A stretch of 64,000 bases of DNA from Achatina immaculata (GCA_009760885.1 CM019713.1:6425266-6489265), one strand, 5' to 3'. Positions 1 through 10,330 are shown, counted from the first letter of the stretch. Program-made: numbers and translations. The notes: generated by a model not told the origin, from the letters alone.

Positions 1-395
1 AGACATGGGTAGTGACTAAAGCAATACAACAGAGTATATGTTCATGAATTACGTCTTGAAGAAGATTTAAACATCAAATGGCAGGAGAAGATCAGGAACT
101 AGGAGGTCTGGGAGAGAGCAGAACAAGAGCCTTGAGACCAGTAAAGCACGTCTAGGAAATGGAAGTGGATTCGTCATACACTGATGAAACCTGACACCAA
201 CATGACAAGAGAAGTATATGGAACCCCCCCAGGGAAAGAGAAATCGGAGGACAGCCTAGAAACACTCGGAGAAGGGAGAAGGGACATTATGACAGCCCTC
301 ATGGACAAGGGATGTACATGGACGAAAGCAGAGAATAAATCCAAGAACATGGACGACTGGAGAGCCTTTATCCATGGTATATTACTAAATTGAAA
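1..395 (+). mobile_element. RTE-type LINE 3' end, family B, 5'-truncated
   Basis: This is the C-terminal coding end of a non-LTR retrotransposon polyprotein. Around 45-115 the + strand reads like a degraded RRVLNIKWQ(D/E)KIRN block, and 290-390 encodes a segment with WTKAENKSK and DDWRAFIHG, the usual last residues of RTE-type ORFs. A second copy on the opposite strand at 56850-57260 carries the upstream part of the same domain (NIKWQDKIRN, GRWIGHTLRK), which ties the two together. The frame is broken by stops and the 5' part lies outside the window. Clade assignment rests on my recognition of this C-terminal domain. Confidence 0.65.
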
Positions 396-654
396 AGGTG
401 AGAACAAATTAAACACAACACACAGTAAAAGAAATATAACAGCAGTTCAAAATAATATTATTTTCTATGCTCATCTTTCCCTAAAATATATCAGTTCTTT
501 GCGGTTTGTGATCATAGAGTAATCATGTTTCGTAGATGCCGAGATTTGGAGTTTTGATAGTTTAAACTGTGGAGCTAGTTCAGAATGAGTTTTATTGCCT
601 CGTTTATTTTTTATGGTGTGGAGATGGGGAGACATTAGTGAAAATGTTAGACTA

Positions 655-1565
655 TTTTCTCCTTATTGTCAACGTTCAAAGTTCAAAATTCAGACCCCGG
701 CTTCACTGCATTCGGGACAACCCCATATATGCCCCGCCGCATGCCGCAGCATCTATCCAAGAGTATGTTTGCTAATAGTTCCTGTCAAATGCTGGTTGTT
801 TACAATGCGTTTTCTGCCACACAGTTCGGATTTCTTGGCAGCGCCTTTAATTTGTCCTAGCTCCAGCAGTCTCTTCACAGCTACATTGTTCGTCCATTCC
901 CGCTCTTCATTTTCCCAGAGTCTGTCCAGTACAACCCTTGCAATGTCTCCCTTGTCCATTGAAAGTCTGCCGTTTATTTTAGCCTGTCCAGCAAGTCTGT
1001 CCTCCACATCATTGCCATGTTCTCCAGCATGCCCTGGACAGTAAAGACACTTGTGTTAGGGCTGTCACAGCTGACTGGTATTAACAGTTGAACCCATTCT
1101 TTGCGAAGCAAATTCTTCTCAACCTTACGGAGTATACTCTATATATTGAATCTATTTTGTTGTATGGAAGTGAATCATGGACAATAGGCAAAACTGCACA
1201 AAAATCATTGGAAGCAGCAGAAATGTGGTTTATTAGAAGAATGTTGCGAATCCCCTGGACAGCAAAAATAACTAGTGAAGAGTGTATGGGAAGTGCTGGA
1301 GAGACAAAAAAAAAAAAACCTTGTCAAAAAGATAAGAGAGAGACAATGTACTTTCATAGGACATGCAATGAAAAGAGGGGGCATTGAAAAATATTATAAC
1401 AACAGGAAAAATAGAAGGAAGAAGATCAAGATGAAGACCAAGAGAAATGATACTGGACAGTCTGACGGGATGGTGTGAGAGGAGATCACCAACTGAGCTG
1501 ATGGCCTGTATGAAGGATCGTGTACTCTGGAGAAGCATAATAGCCAACGCCAGTCGGCACGGCAC

Positions 1566-1600
<35 letters not shown>

Positions 1601-1665
1601 AGTCTGTAAATCCGTCACAATGACACCATTAACAACATCATGAGCAACTAACCATTCCATTGCCT
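655..1665 (-). mobile_element. RNase H-bearing LINE 3' end (family G), interrupted by an RTE insertion
   Basis: On the - strand this encodes the last RNase H motif and tail of a non-LTR element polyprotein: DRLAGQAKINGRLSMDKGDI, EREWTNNVAVKRLLELGQ and the end of the domain. It is a paralogue of the + strand copy at 8040-8975. The copy is split: 655-1139 and 1605-1662 are contiguous in the 8.0 kb paralogue, and between them sits an RTE-type LINE 3' end (1140-1604). At 1082-1095 it holds the single, uninterrupted 14-bp site that is duplicated around an insertion in the 8.0 kb copy. Both extremities decay into unrecognised sequence. Confidence 0.75.
1140..1604 (+). mobile_element. RTE-type LINE 3' end, family A, with (ATG)n tail
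   Basis: A 5'-truncated copy of the family at 3386-6243. The + strand encodes LLYGSESWTIGKTAQKSLEA and FIRRMLRIPWTAKIT, then in another frame KKIRERQCTFIGHAMKRGG. It ends in a run of ATG triplets (about 1566-1600), a short-repeat 3' tail of the kind RTE LINEs carry. It lies inside the - strand RNase H LINE at 655-1665. A poly-A run near 1306-1318 coincides with a frameshift, so the frame is dead. Confidence 0.8.
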
Positions 1666-1899
1666 TGTTGATTTTTTCAGCATTTATTTTTGGGCAGCGT
1701 CTACTTCAAGTTTTGTTATTTAATAGTTTCATTTGAGTCTGCTATACTCCTCGTTTAACAAAGTTGTTTTCGCGATCGTTATACAGAATTCCAATGCAAT
1801 CTGCTATAGGGTTGACCACCTGTTAGGTACTTGTCATATGACGATAATAGATGGGCATAAGGCTAACAACCTTATCCTGGGACCTGTCTAGAGATGACT

Positions 1900-2030
1900 C
1901 TAGATGGGGAAAAAAGTAACTCGTTATGGAAACTCGCAACGAAATCGACTAAAAGTGGCGAAACACTTTGCGAGCCCTATGTGACGTTTAAAGGCGCGAG
2001 AAGATAGTAGTAGTAGTAGCAGTAGCAGCA
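1900..2030 (+). mobile_element. LINE 3' tail, family E fragment with (TAG)n tail
   Basis: The stretch ending GAGCCCTATGTGACGTTTAA and then a run of TAG triplets (about 2007-2022) matches the 3' end of the LINE fragments at 17055-17430 (+) and 58505-58815 (-), which both carry the same CCCTATGTGAYGTTTAA or equivalent end. Only the last part of the element is present. Confidence 0.5.
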
Positions 2031-2704
2031 GATAATAGATGAGGATTCGTCATTCTCCAAGTTCCGTCCATGATTGTCATGCAGTTTCTAGTCTCTAAGG
2101 ACCATATCCTATGTCAAAAGGCTTTGTATCTCTGACCAAACTTTGTTTCTTCGTTTCTCTTGTACTCAGTCTAGCTATCTCTTTTTATAATAGATCTTCC
2201 TTTTTTTTTCATAAGCTGAAGTTTTCTTATTTCTTTCTTTCTGGTATTTTATGATATAGGACGGAACTCAGAGGTACATGAATGCATCTTAAGTAAATAA
2301 TATACTGCATCTTTATTCATCTACCCTTTCTTGGTTTTTTTTTCCCTGCTCTGTTCTTGAGCCCAGCCTAAGTCTTTCATACATGAATTAATTTTCATGC
2401 TCTGCCAGAATAAATTTTGATGAGAAATGTTGGTAGAAAGAAACTTGAAGGAAATTATTCTGTAAATTAAAAAAATATGGATTGGGTAAGAAACGTGATG
2501 CGTTTCAATTTATTTAGAATGCCTAAATATCACTCTGAGCATGCGTGTAAGATCTACCAACACTACCAGGGTTGTTTTGGAGTGAAAGTTAAAAAATACT
2601 CAAGTGTTTAACAAAATTAATCCGAATAAAATCTTTTTTTTTTCCCTTTGCATTTTAGAATTCAGTGATTAATGTGTTGCGATACCGTTATCTAGGTCTG
2701 TTGT
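2031..2704. other. Intergenic, nothing recognised
   Basis: AT-rich sequence with poly-T runs. No open frame, RNA gene or repeat family member that I recognise. Confidence 0.5.
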
Positions 2705-2885
2705 CCTGAACCTTTGTTTTTGCCAGGAGCCCTTCTCCGGTCTAAGAACAGCCGTGGACACCTCATTAAAAATAAAGCAACAAATAAAACCCAGATAATG
2801 CGTTTTTGTTTTTTTTAATCTACTCCATTCGTTTGCTGATCCGTGGACTGATCTACTTTACCCATTGGTAGTCTGTTCTCTTTAT
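2705..2885 (+). mobile_element. MITE-like element shared with 21085-21290, hAT-like look
   Basis: The sequences at 2705-2885 and 21085-21290 share a backbone: a GTGGAC(C) stretch, AAAAATAAAGCAAYAAATA, a CCAGAT(A/G)ATGC stretch, a poly-T, then TTTGCTGRTCCRTGGACY. The 21 kb copy begins TGTTAACCTTTTATGGC, similar to the ends of many hAT MITEs. I could not define both termini or a target-site duplication, so the class is a guess. Confidence 0.4.
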
Positions 2886-3004
2886 TCGACGAACAAAGTT
2901 TTCTGCATTCCATAGTTTCACGAAGTGATTGGTGTGTCTGCAGGGCTGGGCGTGGGCAGCGACAGCCTTCTCTGTTATAGATATCGAAACAACTGCATAA
3001 CTCT

Positions 3005-3385
3005 CTAGCTCTTTCCACGCCACAGAGAAAAAAACGTAAACGTTCCATTTGTGCCAATTATTAAAAGCGCGGGTCTTGATCTGTATATGGGGTATGGTTG
3101 GAAAAATGAATATAACAAATGATTTCCACATTGAAAGTATACATATTATGAAAAAAAATGTATGAATCTTCAAAGTTTTTAGGGAAAAGAAGCAGAGTGA
3201 TGATTTTAGCTGATAAATGTGTCCTATTTATCATCGGCTAGGTCTAGAGGTACAATATTTACAATCGGCGATGTCTAGATCTACCTGTAGCTTCATCCGA
3301 TCTCGTCGTGTGATGGTATGTGGCATGCTCTACAATAATGTCCGAAATAACCTTCTAACTACATCTCCAGCCCGTTTTATAGCGT
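3005..3385 (+). repeat. Dispersed repeat J, 5' third
   Basis: Collinear with 24388-24760 in the last intron of the hydrolase gene: shared blocks include GGTCTTGATMTGTATA, AATGTATGAA and GTCTAGATCTAC. The copy is broken here by a family A LINE and resumes at 6243. The repeat has several copies of the palindrome-rich GTCTAGATCTAC. It has no coding content and its class is unknown. Confidence 0.55.
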
Positions 3386-6243
3386 TTTATAGGTTAAAAA
3401 GATAGCAAAGATAAATAGAATAGATGAACAATGGGCAATGTTAAGAGATTCTATCCACTAAACTTGTTAAGGAGATAATACCACCGAAAAAAAGAAGCCC
3501 CTAAAAATAAATGGATGACAGACGACATCTTAGGACTGATGGACAAGAGGAGGAGGAGTAAAAATAACCAAGAAAAATATAGCAAGATAAATAAAGAAAT
3601 AAGACGCAAACGCAGAGAAGCAAAGGAAGTATGGTTAAATGAACAGTGCAGACAAATAGAGGACTCCCATAATAAAGACAGCAAAAACATGCATAAACGA
3701 ATTAGTGAACTCACAGGCAGGAAGACAAAATATACCACACAATGCCTGAAATCTTCTTCTTCTTCTCCCTCTTCGTTCGCTTCTACCACCAAGATCGACC
3801 AGTGATCCTCTTGAATTTACTCATGTGGACCCCGAGAGGATCACAAGAGGTTCAGAGTATCGCGGGGGCTTGGCCCTGAGTTCTTGGTGGGTCGCAGAAG
3901 CGGGATTGCGTGACACCGTGGTTTTCGTTGCACTAGTTTGACCTAGAGTTGGGCTATCTCAGGGAAAATCTCGACGTGTTTTGGATATATGTATATCCCC
4001 ACCGGGTGAGAGGTGGATGTCCATCCAGTCCAGTGTTGGAATTTCAGACTGGAAAACCTCAGCTGGATTAGGATACGCATACATCTCCGCCGGGTGAGAG
4101 CTGGTTGCCTATCTAGACTGCACTGGTCAAGTGTCTTCGACTTCAGCATTTTGTGGTCGTGGCCGCTACCCTTTCTAGTTGTAACCAGGACGGAGCTTTT
4201 GTCCAGGAGGATGAATCTTCGCCACTATTAAGTTTCACTCCTGGGTCGAGCAGGTTTAGGCTATTATCCCAGTATGGGCATGTTTAGGACGTGACCGACT
4301 TCTAGAGCGGAGGTATCGTGACATGAGTAGCCATCAAGTTTCACTCCTGGTGTAAGCCGGTTTAGGCATATTTCACCAGTACGGGTGTATATTGGACGTG
4401 GCCTTCCTCTAGAGCAGTGGTGCCGTGGTATGAGTAGCTCTCGCAGCGAGACTACTGGACATACCGATTAAGCTTCATTTTATCATTTCCATCATCTTTT
4501 CACATCGGCGCCACATGGCAACTCTAATTTCTTTTTCGCATTTTCTTCATTGGCCGGGAGGAGTTTCACTCCACGCACGGCATCCGAAGAATCTCACCAG
4601 CAGTGTTGCCTGAAATTAAAAGAAGGTAAAATGTTAATGGGAAAAGAAGACATTGTGGACAAGTGGACAGAGTACATCTGTGAGCTATATGGAGAAGAAA
4701 GACCAGAATTAACACCAGATACTGAAAACTGTGATGGACCATATATACTTGAAGATGAAATCATAGATGACATCAAACACATGAAGAAAGGAAAAGAGAA
4801 TGGACCTGATAATATAACAATAGAAGAAATAGAGGCGCTAGAGGAGATAGGAATAAAAATAATAACCAAGTTACTGAATGACATTTACAACAATGGTTAT
4901 ATGCTCAGTGACCCGCTTAAATCCACGTTTATAGCACTACCAAAGAAACCAGGTGCAAAGGAATGCTATGATCACCGGACTATCAGCCTCTCATGTCACA
5001 TAACGAAGCTACTTCTGAGAATTATTATGAGAAGAACAAGGAAAAAGATAAAAATGGAAATAGCAGATGAACAGTTTTGATTTGTTAAGGAAAGGGAATA
5101 CACAGTGCCATTTATGCTTTATGAACACCAACAGAAAGAGCTTTAGAAGTACAGAAAGATCTCTATTTATGCTTCATCGATTACACTAAGGCATTCGACA
5201 AGGTAAAACATAATGAAATTATTAAAATGCTTGAAGACATCAATATAGACGGCAAAGACCTGAGGATTGTAAAACATATATACTGGCAGCAAGAAGCAGC
5301 AATTCGAGTTGAAAATAAAACTGGAAAATATCAACCTATAAAACAAGGGGTGCGACAAGGATGTATACTATCTCCAGACCTTATTTTCTCTGTACAGCGG
5401 GAATATTCTAAGAACAACCATCACAGAACCAGGCATAAAAATTGGAGGATACAATATTAACAACCTTCTGTATACTGACGACACAGTACTGATAGATGAG
5501 AACCAAAATGCCCTGCAAAATCTCTTGGATACAGTCGCTAAAGGAAGTGAACAGAAAGGCCTTACTTTAAACATAAAAAAGACAGAGACTATGTTTATAT
5601 CTAAGAAACAGAATCCACCAACATGCAATATTAAATTAAACGGAACTGTTCTAAAGCAGGTGAAAAAATTCAAACACCTTGGAGCAGTAATAACTTCAAA
5701 TGGGAAATGCAGAACAGAAGTTAGGAACAGAATAGGCCAAGCAAAGACTGCATTTCATAGAATGAGAAACATATTATCCAACACATCTTTATCAATGAAT
5801 GTTAGAAAACGAGTCCTAAAATGTTATATTGATCCTATCTTGTTATATGGAAGTGAATCATGGACAACAGGCAGGTCTGCACAAAAATCATTGGAAGCAG
5901 CATAAATGTGGTTTATTAGAAGAATGTTGCGAATCCCCTGGACAGCAAAAATAACTAATGAAGAATGTATGAGAGAGCTGGAGAGACAAAAAAAATTTGT
6001 AAAAAAATAAGAGAGAGAGAGAGAGTGTGTGTACTTTCATAGGGCACTGAAATATTATAACAACAGGAAAAATAGAAGGAAGAAGATCAAGAGGAAGACC
6101 AAGAGAAATGATACTGGATAGTCTGACGGGATGGTGTGAGTAGAAATCACCAAATGAGCTGATGGCCTGCATGAAGGATCGTGTACTCCGGAGAAGCATA
6201 ATAGCCAACGCCAGTCGGCACGACACCCGATGATGATGATGTA
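3386..6243 (+). mobile_element. RTE-type LINE, family A, near-complete reverse transcriptase, non-functional
   Basis: This copy of the family supplies the reverse transcriptase needed for target-primed retrotransposition in its intact relatives. Coding starts near 3515 with a linker region rich in Lys/Arg, is interrupted at 3753-4606 by another element, and resumes at 4607 in the same frame. Later blocks: a DIVDKWTEYI segment, the fingers/palm region (LPKKPGAKECYDHRTISLSC, FIDYTKAFDKVKHNEI, KQGVRQGCILSP), the catalytic box as YTDD (about 5473-5484) instead of the usual YADD, and the C-terminal domain (LLYGSESWTTGRSAQKSLEA). A short ATG tail ends the copy near 6240. Stops after ADEQF (about 5080) and frameshifts near 5160, 5380 and 5905 make it a pseudogene. 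No endonuclease domain is visible upstream, so it is 5'-truncated. It interrupts dispersed repeat J. Confidence 0.85.
3753..4606 (-). mobile_element. Non-autonomous (GAA)n-tailed element X, with 10-bp target-site duplication
   Basis: An 854-bp insertion inside the family A LINE, flanked by TGCCTGAAAT at 3743-3752 and 4607-4616. Removing one copy restores the LINE reading frame, which fixes the boundaries. Read on the - strand it begins ACACTGCTGG and ends in GAAGAAGAAG; a simple-repeat 3' tail plus a 10-bp duplication is what target-primed retrotransposition leaves. It holds two diverged tandem units of roughly 110 bp (about 4225-4435), each with a TCTAGAGCRG box and AAGTTTCACTCCTGG. No protein frame and no clear pol III box are visible. 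A longer, rearranged copy lies at 32965-33880 and a fragment at 26945-27180. Confidence 0.75.
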
Positions 6244-6376
6244 GCTCAAAATCTACTTTGGGCACATTCAAGAATAGTGATCTGGTCGTAGGGCATGTCC
6301 GTATGCCTCAGAAGTCACACAAAATATTGAAATTTCTCGATGAAAACACCCATTTTCTCTCGGTTGTTATGCACGC
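6243..6376 (+). repeat. Dispersed repeat J, middle part
   Basis: Continues repeat J after the LINE insertion: ATCTACTTKGG, ACATTCAAGAAYAGTG and CATGTCCRTA match 24765-24900. The join between 3385 and 6243 is contiguous in the 24 kb copy, which shows that the LINE inserted into J. Confidence 0.55.
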
Positions 6377-6987
6377 TTCGGGCTGAACTATGAAAGGTCA
6401 CCGTATAGCAGTATTCGTGTAACAATGATAGTAAGGGCATTATTATAGGTTTTTCATGTTCAGTTTTCTCCTGTTGAGATCCTTTGAGAAGGTCGCGTGG
6501 GCTGCAAAACCCGTGACAGAAAATTGTAGGGGCAATGCTGAGTCCGTGGAGTTTTAGTCTTGGTTTGAACGTGTAACTGTGTGGACGTGTTTTGTCGAGC
6601 TGTGTGATGTCTTCGTGGAACAGATGAACATTTTAGTTGTACGTATGAATGGACTGGCCACATGGCAGGGATAACCAGCCGGCAGTCGAATTTAATGTTA
6701 TTTTCATCAGCATTATCATCATTCCATCAATAAATGTTCCAAGTCACCGTTACCTAGGATTTACTTGAGTATCTGTACCAGTTGTCGTCAACGTGAGGTT
6801 TTGAACGAGCCTGGATGAGAAGTATGTCTGGAACAGTGTGTAACTAATCCAGCAGGTGAGAGTGAGAGCTGAAATTATGTGTGTAACTAGTCCTGTAACC
6901 TCAACTCTCGAAGAGCAAGATGGAAGTCGACCCTGATATTCACGTGCGTAACGTGAATCAGCACAACTTATGTCGACACGGCCCAGC
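6377..6987. other. Unassigned sequence
   Basis: No gene or known family recognised. It separates two parts of repeat J and may itself be an insertion. A short - strand open frame (6460-6663) has no recognisable motif. Confidence 0.4.
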
Positions 6988-7000
6988 TAACGAGTGTCAT

Positions 7001-7304
7001 TCATTCATTCATTCATTTGCATGTCCCTTGCGAAACTTTGCCTCCCAAACAGCACTCCTGTAGGCCTCTCGGTTGTGAGCAAGATGGCCTGCTGCTGTTG
7101 CATCCATTTCCAGATCGTCAACGATGTCTTGCAGCCATCTTCGTCTTGGTCTTCCTCTTTTTCTTTTTCCCATTATGTATCCTTCCAATACGGTCTTCTC
7201 TAAATTATCATGACGTTTAATGTGTCAAAAATATTTCAGTTTTCTCTCTTTAATCCTCTTCACTAGCCAGCCTTCTTCAATATTAAGCTCTTGTAGTATA
7301 GATA
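7001..7304 (-). mobile_element. RTE-type LINE 3' end, family C, with exact 13-bp target-site duplication
   Basis: On the - strand this is the last 300 bp of the family at 51930-53960: it matches the coding stretch for ELTIEEGWLVKRIKERK and the terminal CCTACAG..GCAAAGTTYC block. It ends in ATGAATGAATGA repeats, seen on the + strand as TCATTCATTCATTCATTT. The insertion is flanked by TAACGAGTGTCAT at 6988-7000 and 7305-7317, so the boundaries are exact. It is 5'-truncated and non-coding. Confidence 0.85.
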
Positions 7305-7311
7305 TAACGAG

Positions 7312-7515
7312 TGTCATATACACAGCAAAGTCAGTGTCACCAAAAGATTACCCTGTTACACACGGGCGGAACAAGAAGAAAACACCAAAATTCTATTATA
7401 ACCGGACATGAGCAAATAAAACGTGTACAATTAAAAAAAACTACACCAGTTTTTTTAGAAACGAAACATTTATAAAATAGTACCCATCGCACTCTAGACG
7501 CAAACCGGAAGTGGT
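7312..7515 (+). repeat. Dispersed repeat J, 3' part
   Basis: Shares AAAGTSTGTCACCA-like, TTACACCAGTTTTTTTA and ..CYGGAAG.. blocks with 24920-25045. With the pieces at 3005 and 6243 it completes a copy broken up by later insertions. Confidence 0.4.
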
Positions 7516-8035
7516 AAATTTCTATCCAGATGCACGGGGAGACTGTGGGAGGAAGTAACTCCCCTCCCCCTTTGTTTCAGGAAACAATACTCTTTCAGAC
7601 AAATATTTCAAGTCTGGGACATTAAAAAGGGCATAGGAAGAAGACTGATCTTGACGCAGCTGCGTCTGTAAGAAACAGGACTATATACTTGTAGTATGTT
7701 GAGGAAATCTTCCTATGAAAAAGGGGGGGGGGGGAAATATCAGATCAACCGAGAAGCAAGGCACTGAATTACACCACTCATGTGACTGTGAGGAAAATAC
7801 GCACACAGGTGACTGAATTTTGTAAATATTGGATTTCCTCAAAATTACATCTGACAGGCAGGCAGGCAGACAGACAGACAGATGTAGCGGTTTGGATGGC
7901 TGAGGCGGAGGACACAATAAAGTCAGTTTGCAATCTAGATGAAGTTCCTCGTCTTTTTCTTCGTTCGCAAATGAAGTTCCTAAAGGTGATGACTAGTTAC
8001 GGGTACAGGACCGACCTCAGCTAGCAAAAGTTATT
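7516..8035. other. Unassigned sequence with (CAGA)n and poly-G
   Basis: Holds a poly-G run (about 7722-7733) and a CAGG/CAGA microsatellite (7855-7882). The small open frames over it are low in information and not credible genes. Confidence 0.5.
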
Positions 8036-8039
8036 ATAC

Positions 8040-8975
8040 AGAAGGATCGTGAGCGTCAAGACTGGGTGCATGGAGCAGTTGAACTTTGGGTTCAAGATCT
8101 CATCCAGCATCACTGTGGGTCTTCCGACACGGTAATTTAATACAGATGGCCCAGCGACTCGGAATAGCAGAAGTGGTTGGGGTTTTGTGGCCTACCGAAA
8201 TGGATGAGTCGTGGCACAGGGTTCGAGAGCTTTTGAAGTCGTTACATCAAGCATGCGAATGGAAATTGAGGCTGTGATGGTGGGAAATGGAATGGTTAGT
8301 TGCTCATGATGTTGTTAATGGTGTCATTGTGACTGATTTACAAAGTATGCTCCGTAAGACTGAGAAGAATTTGCTTCTCAAAGAATGGGTTCAACTGTTA
8401 CACACAATAATTAGTGTATAAGTATATAACTATACACGAAGCACTGCAGTAAAGCTGTTATACCAAAATGTATAAACTAGAAAAAAAAAAGTATGAACAG
8501 CTTTATTACAAGTAGTTGTTAAGTAATAAAGCTGTTCATACATTTTTTTCTAGTTTATACATTCGGGTTCAACTGTTAATACCAGTCAGCTGTGACAGCC
8601 CTAACACAAGTGTCTTTACTGTCCAGGGCATGCGGGAGTACATGGCAATAATGTGGCCGACAGACTTGCTGGACAGGCTAAAATAAGCGGCGGACTGTCA
8701 ATGGACAAGGGTGATATTGCTAGGGCTTTACTGGACAGACTGCGAGAAAATGAAGAGCGGGAATGGACGAACAATGTATCTGTGAAGAGACTGCTGGAGC
8801 TAGGGCAAACTAAAGGTGCTGGCAGGAAATCCACATTGTGTGGCGGAAAACGCAGTGTAAACAACCAACATTTGACAGGAATTATCAGCAAAATACTCTT
8901 GGATAGATGCTGCGGCATGCAGCGGTACATATGGGGTTGTCCAGAACGCGGTGAAGCCGGAGTCTGAAATGTGAA
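8040..8975 (+). mobile_element. RNase H-bearing LINE 3' end (family G), interrupted at 8401-8564
   Basis: This is the RNase H domain of a non-LTR (I/Jockey-like) element polyprotein, the enzyme that removes the RNA strand during reverse transcription. Visible in order: LWVQDLIQHH (8086 onward), the first catalytic Asp in NTDG (8139-8150), SGWGFVAYRNG, RMEIEAVM with the catalytic Glu, VIVTDLQSMLRK with the second Asp, then after the insertion CPGHAGVHGNNVADRLAGQA, the final motif. The C-terminal tail EREWTNNVSVKRLLELGQ follows to about 8965. A stop after AYRNG and frameshifts break the frame. The 655-1665 copy on the other strand lacks the 164-bp insertion. The reverse transcriptase part is absent. 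Confidence 0.8.
8401..8564. mobile_element. Penelope-derived inverted-repeat insertion with 14-bp target-site duplication
   Basis: A 164-bp insertion flanked by GGGTTCAACTGTTA at 8387-8400 and 8565-8578. Its second half is an imperfect palindrome: TGTATAAACTAG, poly-A, GAACAGCTTTATTA, an 11-12 base loop, then the inverse. The same terminal sequence (TGTATAAACTAGAAAAAA..GAACAGCTTTATT) ends the Penelope-like element at about 49986-50022. It therefore looks like two opposed copies of that element's terminus. The opposite-strand paralogue keeps the unoccupied target at 1082-1095. Confidence 0.7.
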
Positions 8976-9893
8976 CTTTGACCTATGTACCCAGTAGTTT
9001 CTATGATTTGTATAAAAGTCGCACTCAAGTAAAGCATGAAACGAAATAAACCAACATCTTGAAATACTGATACTGTAATTGGATTTAGGGGTGGGGCAGG
9101 GGGTTAGTCTTTCAGAAGTTGAGACTTCCTGTTTTTTTTCCTCAAGGTAAGAAGGTAAAGTAATATAAGAAAAAAAAATAGTACCGTGTACTGCATATAA
9201 ATACATCTGTGTACTGCATATAAGTACATTTTGCTCATATGCATTGCTATTTTTAACGTCCGCTAGTAAACAAACATGAAGTGTGCTACCTACAAACGTG
9301 GTTACTGTGGGAATGTCTGAAGAACAAAGTTCAAACAATGACGCAACAGTGTGCTAAAAAATCTCCTTGTGTATTAAAAAAAAGCCCAAAGGTCAAGTCT
9401 TAGCATGGGAATAAAGTGTAAACTGAAATACAAGAATGACGAGTGAGTGCACAGTGTGTTTCAAATTCTCAGAAAAGATAGGAAAACTGTTTAAGTACTG
9501 AATACGAATTCGCCGGTAGCGAAAATAGAAAGTTTGTCGCTGTGTTTGTTTAGTTGGTTTTTTAAAAATAAATTGGAACTTGATAATGCATGCTTGCGAA
9601 CTTTTATAGTAAACGTCATATTTAAGCAACATGGGACACCAGAGAAGTGATGGCAGTTATCAGATGACCAGAAATTAAGTTACAATTGCTAGATTCGTCA
9701 TCAAGTCACCTTAGATTGAGAAATCATATGCCTCTGTAACAAACTTGAGAACTACAAACCAGTGTCCTCGTGATGCTGGCACAACGACATTAGAGTGCCT
9801 TAACTTTTGAAGATGAGAGAAAATTCATATGGTGATTGCAGATAGTTAGACTTAGTATGTAAAGTAAAGGTAACTTTGTTATGCCATGGAAGC
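8976..9893. other. Unassigned AT-rich sequence
   Basis: Contains a short local duplication of CTGCATATAARTACAT (about 9190-9232). No gene, RNA or named repeat recognised. Confidence 0.5.
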
Positions 9894-9901
9894 ACCAAGA
9901 G

Positions 9902-10103
9902 CAATGGTTCCCAACTTTCTTTCGCCTGCGTACCCCTTTGCAGCCTATTTCCATAAATTGTACCACTTCATATTAGCAAAATTGTTTGTTACTATTATAG
10001 TTGATAACATATTTTGTTGTCACTATCCAACTTCTTCTTGCTTACCCCTAAACATCCATTGCATAATCCCAGGGGTGCATATACCCCATGTTGGGAACCA
10101 CTG
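9902..10103. mobile_element. hAT-like MITE with 8-bp target-site duplication
   Basis: A 202-bp non-coding element with terminal inverted repeats: it opens CAATGGTTCCCAAC and closes GTTGGGAACCACTG. The flanks are ACCAAGAG (9894-9901) and ACCTAGAG (10104-10111), an 8-bp duplication with one mismatch. CAGNGGTTCCCAA-type ends with 8-bp duplications are characteristic of hAT elements. The interior has no transposase. Confidence 0.8.
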
Positions 10104-10117
10104 ACCTAGAGGATATG

Positions 10118-10330
10118 GTGCTAATGCCCATATTTTCTCTGACCTGTCAGCACACTAGAGGGTGATGTGGTCAGCATCATACCTGGTCACCTTTCATCCT
10201 CTAGCTCCAGAAGTCAGATGCCCATTTCAACAGCTGGGTGACTTTGATGCCTCCAGCTGGAATCAAACCACCAACCTTCACCATGGCATACTAATGCACT
10301 GACCACTTCACCACTTAGATGGCCAGTTAG
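10118..10330 (-). mobile_element. tRNA-derived SINE, diverged
   Basis: The + strand shows the reverse of a tRNA-related head (CCACTTCACCACTTAGATGG, with GGAATCAAACCAC replacing the B-box complement) preceded by a body shared with 43195-43418: CACACTAGAGGGTGATGTGG and CCAGAAGTCAGATGCCCATT. It is well diverged from the 43 kb copy, so it is the older insertion. Confidence 0.65.

Noticed and set aside
595..1044. 149-aa + strand open frame
   Set aside because: It is the antisense shadow of the RNase H LINE coding strand, which has the recognisable motifs.
8616..9338. 240-aa - strand open frame, the longest in the window
   Set aside because: Antisense to the RNase H LINE end and running into non-coding sequence; no domain recognised.
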